From an uncultured Clostridia bacterium (GTDB taxonomy: Bacteria; Bacillota; Clostridia; Christensenellales; CAG-917): a stretch of 64,000 nucleotides of DNA. The notes under the pieces are model-generated. The model saw nothing but the letters and a program-made list of their open reading frames with translations, did no database searches and was not told the DNA's origin. Positions 42,693 to 50,700 of this stretch are shown in pieces (position 1 is the first letter of the stretch; every line of letters starts with the position of its first letter). The position numbers and the translations under genes are program-made. The DNA lies in NCBI GenBank assembly GCA_934277615.1, contig CAKQUV010000001.1, positions 1 to 64,000 of the forward strand, given 5' to 3'.

Positions 42693-43361
42693 ATGAATAT
42701 AGCTTTTTTACTGATAACTTTCGCTTCCATCGTGGCGATGATAATCAAATCGCCCGAAAGCGCGTTTCCCACAATGATTGACGGAGTCGGACAGGCGATT
42801 GCGCTGATTATAAAACTTACCGCTATATATGCGGTTTGGCTGTCCGTCCTCGATATGGCGACAAAGACCAAACTGGACAAAAAACTGTCCAAACTTCTAA
42901 AACCGATCGCACGCAAAATTTTCAAAAACGAAAGCGAAGAGGCGTATGATTGGATATGCATAAATCTGTCTGCGAATATGCTGAGTATGGGCGGCGTCGC
43001 AACCCCTGCAGGCATCAAGGCAATGCACGCAATGGAGGACGGCAGCATAAGGGCTACGGACAATATGATTATGCTGCTTGTAATCAACGCAACCTCCATA
43101 CAACTCATCCCTGCGACGGTGGTTGCAATGCGCGCCTCGCACGGCTCGCAAAGCGCTTCGGATATCATAATCCCTACTCTAATTTCAAGCGGTATCGCAA
43201 CGCTTTGCGGCATGATAATATGCAAAGTTTTATCGCTCAAAAAGCCGGACGATAAAAGCACTTATAAAGACACAACGCCTATTTTATCATTGCAAAACAA
43301 ACGCATAAAACCTGCATTTTGCAATTTAAAAAGAAAATTGGAATTGAGGAAAAACAAATGA
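42693..43361 (+). CDS. spmA: Spore maturation protein A
   Basis: 222-residue integral membrane protein of the SpmA family (gate/nucleoside-recognition fold). Marks include SPESAFPTMIDGVGQAI, the loop NLSANMLSMGGVATPAGIKAM and NATSIQLIPATVVAMRA. In Bacillus it is needed with SpmB for full dehydration of the spore core. The C-terminal 35 residues are a basic extension beyond the usual end. No ribosome-binding site is obvious before the ATG. Its stop overlaps the start of spmB. Confidence 0.9.
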   Translation: MNIAFLLITFASIVAMIIKSPESAFPTMIDGVGQAIALIIKLTAIYAVWLSVLDMATKTKLDKKLSKLLKPIARKIFKNESEEAYDWICINLSANMLSMGGVATPAGIKAMHAMEDGSIRATDNMIMLLVINATSIQLIPATVVAMRASHGSQSASDIIIPTLISSGIATLCGMIICKVLSLKKPDDKSTYKDTTPILSLQNKRIKPAFCNLKRKLELRKNK

Positions 43362-43864
43362 GCGTATATATTCTGCCCGTCATTTTGTTGCTTATGACAA
43401 TCGTGTGCGTCGCTAAAAAAGTACGTGTGTACGACTGCTTTTTGCAAGGCACAAAAGACTCTCTTTCGCTTGTAAAAAGTATCTTTCCCTACATTGCGAC
43501 AATCTTTGTTTGCATAGCGCTTTTCAAGGCAAGCGGACTTAGCGCGGAGGTGGCAAAGCTGCTTGCAAAGCCCCTTGGATACATAGGAATTCCAAGCGAA
43601 ATCGCCGAGCTGATTTTGCTCGTTCCGCTGTCGGGAAACGGTACGATTGCACTGCTAGAAGACATAATTTCACGCTACGGCGCGGACTCGTATATAGCAC
43701 GCTGCGCCTCTGTAATTGCAGGAGGAAGCGAAACGATTTTCTATATTTCCGCCGTGTATTTGTCCGCTTGCAAAGCAAAAAAACTGCGCTATGCCATCCC
43801 TGTTTCAATATTTGCGACAATCCTCGGCGCACTCATCGCATGCGCGCTTTGCAGAGTTATGTAA
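43358..43864 (+). CDS. spmB: Spore maturation protein B
   Basis: 168-residue membrane protein, partner of SpmA. Typical SpmB segments are LPVILLLMTIVCV, LVPLSGNGTIALLEDI, GADSYIARCASVIAGGSETIFY. The ATG overlaps the spmA stop (ATGA) with GAGGA seven bases upstream, so the pair is translationally coupled. Presence of spmAB suggests a spore-forming lineage, although non-sporulating relatives also keep these genes. Confidence 0.9.
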   Translation: MSVYILPVILLLMTIVCVAKKVRVYDCFLQGTKDSLSLVKSIFPYIATIFVCIALFKASGLSAEVAKLLAKPLGYIGIPSEIAELILLVPLSGNGTIALLEDIISRYGADSYIARCASVIAGGSETIFYISAVYLSACKAKKLRYAIPVSIFATILGALIACALCRVM

Positions 43865-43880
43865 GCAAAAATCGTGCGTT

Positions 43881-43926
43881 TTTCAATCAAAAAACACCGC
43901 AAAAACGCGATGTTTTTTGATTGAAA
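43881..43926 (+). terminator. Long stem-loop after spmB
   Basis: A perfect 16-bp stem TTTCAATCAAAAAACA/TGTTTTTTGATTGAAA, 17 bases after the spmB stop. Confidence 0.65.
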
Positions 43927-43994
43927 TTATGTCATTTTTGGGGTATTTTAATCCGTTTCTACAAAGCAAAATATCATAAAAGCGAACAAAATAT

Positions 43995-44113
43995 TGCAGT
44001 CCCGACATTTCATGTTCGGGAGTGATATTTGCGCTATGCGCAAGTGATATTCTCGCAAAGCGAGAGTGATATTTTTGGCTTGTGCCAAAAGTGACATTGC
44101 GCCACGGCGCAGT
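43995..44113. repeat. Tandem small-hairpin array, copy 2
   Basis: Five different palindromes (TCCCGA/TCGGGA type, TTGCGC/GCGCAA, CTCGC/GCGAG, TTTTGGC/GCCAAAA, GCGC/GCGC) are separated by AGTGATATT or AGTGACATT. The stems differ but each is self-complementary, and the connectors are constant. Same family as 34790-34912. It lies in the 528-base gap between spmB and the DUF1858 gene. Confidence 0.75.
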
Positions 44114-44251
44114 TAAGGAGTATTTGATATATGCGGCTGACGCCTTGATTTCCACGCTACGCTCGGAATGACAATTCGGAGTATTCATGTGACGGCTGCT
44201 AAATACCGTGTTTTTAAAAACTGTGCCAAATCGATGCATAACGCGAAAGCA

Positions 44252-44307
44252 CCCCGAGGAGCGCAAACCCAATGTACAAATACGTACATGATTTGCGAAA
44301 CTCGGGG
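44252..44307. repeat. Large asymmetric-core hairpin, copy 2
   Basis: Outer stem CCCCGAG/CTCGGGG, inner stem TGTAC/GTACA, with the unpaired CCCAA opposite TGATT. It lies about 85 bases downstream of the DUF1858 gene stop on the minus strand. The 3' sequence AACGCAGT...AATAGCG also matches copy 1. Confidence 0.75.
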
Positions 44308-44392
44308 TACTGTAAGGAACGCAGTGACGGAATAGCGATTGTTACGCTATGCGTCAATCGCGTCCAAAGTTAGGCGCGATTTGGCGCAGTTT

Positions 44393-44593
44393 TTAACCTT
44401 GGGCGACTTGGTTGAGTTGTTCAACGAGCTTGTCCACATCGATGCAGTGAACTGCCGCTGCCTCTTCGAGAGTTTCGCCGTGAGCGAGCATGCAATGCAA
44501 GCAATGCATTCCGCTATCTTGCAAAACTTTTGCGAGTTTGTCGGGATCGCCTTGTGCAAGCACGTCTATGATGAGCATGTCTTTCGTAATCAT
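44393..44593 (-). CDS. DUF1858 domain protein
   Basis: 66-residue DUF1858 protein, a small helical domain named for proteins associated with hybrid-cluster enzymes. The conserved MLIIDVLAQ...SGMHCLHCMLAHGETLEEAA carries a CxxC-like pair (CLHC), consistent with a disulfide or metal-linked redox role. GGAGGT lies seven bases before the ATG at 44593. It ends a run of three minus-strand genes whose other members are zinc-ribbon proteins, but its own ribosome site suggests separate expression is possible. Confidence 0.85.
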   Translation of the reverse strand: MITKDMLIIDVLAQGDPDKLAKVLQDSGMHCLHCMLAHGETLEEAAAVHCIDVDKLVEQLNQVAQG

Positions 44594-44640
44594 TGTTTTT
44601 ACCTCCGATTGTTGATTATACAAATTTTATTTTATCAATT

Positions 44641-45708
44641 TCAGCCGCCGCTATTGAGCCACAGCCATACCGCAAGCACGACAAGTCCGAGCGCGATAAG
44701 CACTGCGACGATGACTTTGAGCGGCGATATGGGCGATTTGCCCGTGGATTTGCCCGTGCGACCGTTGATTATAAAGCGGTACGCTTTTTTGCGATACTTG
44801 TAGGCGCAAACCCAAAGGGGCAATAGCATATAGCGGAATTTGGTGTCTTTGTAATTCGTATCGACGTTGAGATAATCGACGACATCCGCGCCGTAGCTCG
44901 ATACGATTTGTTTGCGGATTGCGTCGTCCATTTGTCCTTGCGCAATCGAGAAGCCGTCGCGAAGCGACGTGTCGTATCTCTCGGCGTTGAAACCCGCTAT
45001 GTAGTCCTTGTTATACGCCTCGACGTTCTCGATGTCGTAGGGCAAGATTTTGTTAAGTTCCTTTTGCGTGAGTTGAGTGCTTGCTTCGACGGGCACGTCC
45101 TCAAAGTATTTGTCCGTAGTTCCGCTGACGTTGTACCATTCGATATACGTCTCCATATGGCGATCTTTTCCGCTGCCCACCATTCTTGTCTTTCTCTTGC
45201 CGAACCTTCCTTCGTAACTTGAATTGGTCTGCGTGGTGAACGCATAAGACGGGATATACACGCCCTTGAAGTTGTTGACCGTAAAACTGCGTTTGAGTTT
45301 AATAGGTGCAAAAAATTTCTTTTTTATCCACTTTTTGCCCGAGTCGGACGCACCTTGTTGAGATATGGTAAACGGAAGTATACTGTCGGGCTTCAATCCT
45401 TTGAGGTCTTCGAGCTTGATGACGTTGGTTGCACCGCAATAGGGGCACTTAACCGCCGTATCGTAAGACTCGAGCGGAATATCGCCTGCGCAGTTTGGGC
45501 ATTTGTATACCTGCTTGTCCTCGGTAACATCGCCGTGAGCGACCTCAGAAATATAATCTCTTCTATAACTGATCTTCTTGTCAACGGGATGCGTTGCGCC
45601 GCAATATTTGCATTTGAGTGCGCCTAAAGAAGGCTCGTACGTCATGTCCGCTCCGCAATTGTCGCATTTCACGACAGAAGATACGTTGTAAGAAAATTGG
45701 TCTGCCAT
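44641..45708 (-). CDS. YdjG-like protein: two zinc ribbons and a C-terminal TM segment
   Basis: 355-residue protein. Two TFIIB-type zinc ribbons occur near the N-terminus (CDNCGADM...CKYCGA and CPNCAGDI...CPYCGA). A central beta-rich region with FKGVYIPSYAF (about residue 150) follows, then a C-terminal transmembrane segment (VIVAVLIALGLVVLAVWLWL). This layout matches YdjG of Bacillus, which works with PspA and the SPFH protein YdjI in membrane-stress defence. It starts 22 bases after the SPFH gene in the same direction. No pspA is in the window. Confidence 0.75.
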   Translation of the reverse strand: MADQFSYNVSSVVKCDNCGADMTYEPSLGALKCKYCGATHPVDKKISYRRDYISEVAHGDVTEDKQVYKCPNCAGDIPLESYDTAVKCPYCGATNVIKLEDLKGLKPDSILPFTISQQGASDSGKKWIKKKFFAPIKLKRSFTVNNFKGVYIPSYAFTTQTNSSYEGRFGKRKTRMVGSGKDRHMETYIEWYNVSGTTDKYFEDVPVEASTQLTQKELNKILPYDIENVEAYNKDYIAGFNAERYDTSLRDGFSIAQGQMDDAIRKQIVSSYGADVVDYLNVDTNYKDTKFRYMLLPLWVCAYKYRKKAYRFIINGRTGKSTGKSPISPLKVIVAVLIALGLVVLAVWLWLNSGG

Positions 45709-45730
45709 TTATAGCGCCTTTTGGCTTTTA

Positions 45731-46846
45731 TCAGTCGAGTTTGGTTCCGCACTCAGGGCAGAATTTGCTGCCTGCTTTGACGGGTGCTTTGCAGTTGGGG
45801 CAAGTTGCGTTCATTGCCTGTCCGCATTCGGGGCAGAACTTGCTGCCTTCTGGTACTTCTGCGCCGCATTTGCTGCATTTCACGGTTGCGCCTGCGCCCA
45901 TTTTTGCGCCGCATTCGGGACAGAATTTCATGCCTGCTTTGACGCTTGCGCCGCATTTGGTGCATTTGACCTTTTGCGCGCTTGCCTCATCGAGATTTTG
46001 TGCAAATTGGTTGCCGACTCTTGCGCCCATGCCAAGACCGATGCCTGCCGCGCCGAACATACCGCCCATACCGGGATTGTTTGCCGCGTCGCGCATTGCC
46101 TGGACGGATTCGTATTGAGCATAATCGCCCATCTTGCCGTCGAATACGCCGAGAGTGGTGCGCTTGTCCATAGCCTTCTCGACTGCCTCGGGAAGCTTGA
46201 AGTTTCGGATGATGATGTTGTCGATGTCAAGACCGATTTCTTTGAATCTGGGTGCGACTTGCTTTGCGGCGGTTTCGCCGAGCTCAAGATAGTTTGCCGC
46301 AAGCTCGAGCGCAGGAATTTCACACTCGCCGAGCAAATCGGTGAGCTCTGCAAGCACCAAAGATTTGAGATGTTCTTCGATATCTTCCGTCTTGTAGGAA
46401 TGAGTTGTGCCGTAGATCTCTTTCATAAAGAGTTCCGGATTCATTACATGGAAGGAATATTCGCCGTGTCCTGCGATGCGGATCATGCCAAAGTCCTTGT
46501 CGCGCATCATAATCGGGTTGGGAGTGCCCCACTTCATTTGCGTAAAGCGTTTTAGGTTGACATAATACACGTCAACTTGTTTGGGGTTTTCAAAGGCGTA
46601 TTTCCAGTTTGCGATTGCGGTGAGAACGGGGGTTGAACCTTCGTCAAGTTTCCAGTTGCCTTCCGTGAAAACGTCGCATACGGAGCCGCGATATACGAAA
46701 ATCGCCGCTTGTGAAGGTCTGACGATAAGTTCGGATCCCTTCATGATGGCATATCTATCATCGTACTCAAACTTGTGCACAAGAGTATTTTGACTGCTGT
46801 CTTCCCATTGAATGACTTTGAGAAGTTGTTTTTTAATAAATCCCAT
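45731..46846 (-). CDS. YdjI-like SPFH protein with C-terminal zinc ribbons
   Basis: 371-residue protein. Residues 1-220 form an SPFH/stomatin-like domain of the YdjI (virion-core-like) family (MGFIKKQLLKVIQWEDSS, LIVRPSQAAIFVYRG, AGHGEYSFHVMNPELF). A Gly/Met-rich linker follows (NNPGMGGMFGAAGIGLGMG), then zinc ribbons of the form CxxCGxxVxxGxKFCPECG, two complete plus a third pair before the end. It probably sits on the inner face of the membrane with the YdjG-like partner encoded downstream. GGAGG precedes the ATG; the promoter is at 46879-46906. Confidence 0.82.
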   Translation of the reverse strand: MGFIKKQLLKVIQWEDSSQNTLVHKFEYDDRYAIMKGSELIVRPSQAAIFVYRGSVCDVFTEGNWKLDEGSTPVLTAIANWKYAFENPKQVDVYYVNLKRFTQMKWGTPNPIMMRDKDFGMIRIAGHGEYSFHVMNPELFMKEIYGTTHSYKTEDIEEHLKSLVLAELTDLLGECEIPALELAANYLELGETAAKQVAPRFKEIGLDIDNIIIRNFKLPEAVEKAMDKRTTLGVFDGKMGDYAQYESVQAMRDAANNPGMGGMFGAAGIGLGMGARVGNQFAQNLDEASAQKVKCTKCGASVKAGMKFCPECGAKMGAGATVKCSKCGAEVPEGSKFCPECGQAMNATCPNCKAPVKAGSKFCPECGTKLD

Positions 46847-47648
46847 AGATGTCCTCCGAGATTGCTTTATTTTAGATTATTATAGCATACATTGCGCCAA
46901 TTACAAGAAAAATTATTTGTTTGCAGGCAATATTCGCACATGTATCTTTATTTTATAATATTTTTTGAATTTAATGCGCAATGTATAAGAGATAGTCGTA
47001 ATACCCTAAATGCAATTTTCCCCTCTTTCCGAACACGCCGGCATTTCTAAAAATATTATTAAATGCAACTTTCCCCCTTCCTCACGGTGTTTGGACTTCG
47101 GCGTTTGCGCACCGCAATCCGCCTCGTTCGCTTTGGCTACGACACATTCACCGAATGTGTCGCTTAACGCGTCGCGCCCATATTCCGTTCCCCCTCTGCA
47201 CTTCGTTTGAGGGAACCCACGGAACTGCTCCGCAGGGGGCAACACGACGCGATTGACTTCGTAGCAATCGCTATTCCGTCGCTACGCTCCTTACGGCACG
47301 CGCATAGATAAGGACATTTTTCTCATTATGTCACTGCGCTTTGTGTGACTGCTTCGCAACAACACGTCACAGTCGCTTGTACTGCACCCACAAGGCTTCC
47401 ACACACAAAAGACAAGCGAACGAAAGCGTGATATATAAGATGAAAGCGCAGTCTTTTGTGTGAAGGAAAAAGGAGCACCAAGGCAAAAAGCAAGCAATTG
47501 ACACAAGTGACAATTGTGGCTAAAAGCCTTGTGTGTGACGCAAGCTCGACGCTCGATGCGGTCGGTGCCTTGCGCCTCCAACTCCGAATAAGCATATACT
47601 ATTTATAAGTTTATACACAACCGCAATAAACGGATGAAGAACAAGGAA
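46847..47648. other. Long non-coding region rich in palindromes
   Basis: About 800 bases without a supportable gene. On the left is the SPFH gene promoter. ATGCAA[T/C]TTTCCCC occurs twice (about 47009 and 47062). A hairpin CGACACATTC/GAATGTGTCG lies at 47130-47152. CACAAGGCTTCCACACACAAAAGAC (47389-47413) finds partial complements in GTCTTTTGTGTGAAGG (47450-47465) and AAGCCTTGTGTGTG (47524-47537). Open frames here are chance. Confidence 0.55.
46879..46906 (-). promoter_or_regulatory. Promoter of the YdjI-like/YdjG-like genes
   Basis: Minus strand -35 TTGTAA (46906-46901), 16-bp spacer, TGC-TATAAT (extended -10; 46884-46879), 32 bases before the ATG. Confidence 0.6.
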
Positions 47649-47709
47649 GAGCCGTCCGAACGGCAACCCTAATTTACTAATCGTAAATGAGTTGTCGGAC
47701 GGACGGCTC
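47649..47709. repeat. Large asymmetric-core hairpin, copy 3
   Basis: Outer stem GAGCCGTCCG/CGGACGGACGGCTC (with internal bulge), inner stem TTTAC/GTAAA, with unpaired CCCTAA opposite TGAG. It lies 50 bases downstream of the giant gene's stop on the minus strand. The following ACACAGTTATTCGC matches the sequence after copy 1. Confidence 0.75.
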
Positions 47710-47759
47710 TAACACAGTTATTCGCCGTTTAGCGCGGTTGGGCGCGATTTAGCGCAGTT

Positions 47760-50700
47760 TTATTTCACTTTCCATGAACCGTTTTCATAGGTCATGGTAA
47801 CGAGTTTGGAAAGCGCTTGATATGCGGGTATCTCTTGTCCTGCTTTGACAGCGGAAGAGTCAAGTCCTTCGCTGCCTGTCGCAATCTTGGTGGTAACGAC
47901 CTTGCCTGTCGAGTCGATTACGGTGCCGACTGCAGCATAGAGTTTGTACTCAACCTTTCTTGCGCCAAACGTCGGAGGCAAGATTGTCTTTTCGGTGTCG
48001 CTTGAAAGCACTGCCGTTGAGAGCGTAACAGCATAATCGGTGATGGGTTTGCCGTTCATATCATAAACGTATGCTCTGCCAAACCATGCGACGGACGCGC
48101 CGTTGCTGTGGATTACGCTAAGTCCGCTTGCGGTTGCGCTTACGTTTTGAGTGCCGTTGATCGCCTTGGAGCCTTCAACTTTGATGCTGACCGTGAGACG
48201 TTCTTGTGTGCCGAGTTTGATTGTTGCGCTCTTTCCGTTGAGCGTCGTCGATGTGATTGCGCTTGCTTCAACCGTGTAGGATGTGTTTGCAGGCATTGAC
48301 ACGAGCGCGTAGTTGAATTTCAGCGTATCCGTCTTGTCTGCGTTCTCGTTGTACGTTACTTTGCCGTTTTCATACTTCGGATAGTAGATGCCGAACGTTA
48401 CCATGTAAGCAGTCGGCAAAGTAAGCGTATCGGACTTGTACGGATTGATTGTGAAGGCTGAATCCGCCTTGCTGTTCGAAACAGTACTATAGAAGATGTG
48501 ATCCTCTTTGCCGAGAGAGCTGAGCGAATTGACGCCCGTTGCATACATTCTTTGTACGAGGAACGGAATGTCGTAATTTTGCACATTGCCGTCCACGTCC
48601 AAAAGTTTTGCAGTAACGTATATCACGCCGCCTTCGTAACTCGGGCGGAACTTGTCAAAGTTCCAAGCAAGCGTACCGTTTTCGGTATCGTAGGTGCGAG
48701 CCTCTGTGGCGTCTTCACTGCCGTCTGCGTTGTACGTCTTGATGTTGACGGTGAGCGACGTCGGCATTGTCGGCTTTTGATAATCGTACGGATTGACGTA
48801 ATCTTGACCGGACGCCTTGACGTAGCCCTTCAATTCTGTAAGCGCGCTTGTCGCATTTACGCCTTGAGCGCTTCTGTCAAGCACTTCAACCTTGAATTGA
48901 ATCTTTTGTTCGCCAACGCTGTTGCCTTGATAGTTGTACTCGCCGTCATAGTTGAGGATTGCGTATGCGGTGTACTTGCCGCCTTTGTAGCTGACGTTGA
49001 CGCCGCCGAAGTCCCACGTTACGGGCACGCTGACCGTTGTGCCGCCCTCGATCGTGATATTCATCTTGGACGGGAAGTATTTGTAGATACGGTCGAGTTC
49101 CGCCGCAGAGAGTTCTTCATACTTATCCGTGCCGTCTGCCGCTTTGACAAGTTTGTAGGTGCCGTCAAGGTTGTTCTTGACGTAGCCGCTCGTTGCCGCG
49201 GAGGATTTCTCGTAACGGTCGCCGGTGTAGCCGCTTACTCTCGCAAACACGCCGCCTGCAACTGCCACGAACGGATCGATGACGAATTTGTCAACGGACG
49301 CGTTCCAGTAAGTCAATTCGTTATCCGTTGCGCCGTCGAAAGTCGTGGACGCGCTCTTGCCGTTCTTGACGTTGACGGTTACGTTGACTGTTGTTGTTGC
49401 ACTGTTGCCGCCGACTTCGCTGGATACGGTCGCTTTGACGGTTGTCGTGCCGCCCTTGTAGCCGTATCTTGCAGCGGACGTATCCCACGTTGCGTCAAGC
49501 GTTTGAGTCGTTACGTAAACGAATACGTAGAGGTCGTCGTTGCTTGTCGTCTTGTAGGTGTAGTTTGTCGCGTCGTAGTTGACGGCGCCGGTGTATCTCG
49601 TGTAGGTTTTTGTGCTCTTGTTGATTGTGTAGAACACAGTGCCTTGCTCGAATTCTCCGACAGAGCCTTCTCTCTCGCCCTCGAGCGTGTACACGTTGTA
49701 GTTGTTGTGGCGCTTTGTCCACGCAGTCGTGTAACGATATGAGCCTGCGTCAACCGTTCTGCCGTCGGTCCACCAGTTTCGAGCGGTCATGAATTGACCG
49801 TCAACGTAGTAGGTGAACGTCTTTGCATAGTTGTTTGCGTTGAACAAGGATTCTTCCTCGTTGCTTGCATACGGATTGAAGGAGTAACGATAATCGCCGA
49901 CGGACATCTTGTTGTATGCAACGTCGCTGTTGAACGCAGTAACCTTGGATACGCGCACTTTCATCTTCATCTCGAATGACGGCATGACTTCGAATGCGGT
50001 TTCGTCATTGTCGGGATTGGTGTTCCATACATGGACGGTCATTGTCGTTTCGAGCGTCTTGGAGATGTTCTTCATATCCTGAGCCGTCGGAGCGTTGTCG
50101 TAGGTGATGTAGTATTCGCCCTTCTCGCCGCTTGCAAAGGTGAGAATCACCGTGTGCGGCAACTTGTCTCCGCCGATGTACGCAAATTGGTTGTAATAGA
50201 CGTACTCGGTGGGCATTCCGCTATTCTTGTCGTATACGATGTCGATGTAGCGGCCGCTGCCTGCCTCGCCGACGAGGGTATCCGTGATTGTGGAATACTT
50301 TTCTTCGGTGTTGGTTACGGTGAGCGCCGTGCCGTCGATGCTAAGTTCTGCGTCCACGATGGTGCGGTCAAGTACCGTTACCGGTACGTTGACCTTTTGC
50401 ATCGCAAGATGATATCTCTTTTCATTGGTGAGTTCGAAGTCCGCATTGACTTTTCTCATTGCTTCGAGATACTCGTCAATCGTCACGTATTCTTTCTTAC
50501 CGTCGCCCATTACGACGTTTCCGTTTTCGTCAACGTGCGTGCCGTAAATATCTTGATAGACGTATTGTCCGTCCGCACTCTCGATGCCGACGATTGCGTT
50601 TGCCATGTGCTTGGAGTCGCTCTTTCTGTTCTTGATGAGCTCGTTCACTTGCGACCAGTCGAAGTATACGAGCACGTCGCCCCAAACGCCTGCCGTTGCA

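Noticed and set aside
34790..44113. Hairpin arrays considered as CRISPR
   Set aside because: Constant parts are only about nine bases, variable parts are palindromic and of unequal length, and no cas gene is present.
47006..47595. Several frames of 66-96 codons on both strands
   Set aside because: They overlap palindromes, lack ribosome-binding sites and give no recognisable protein.
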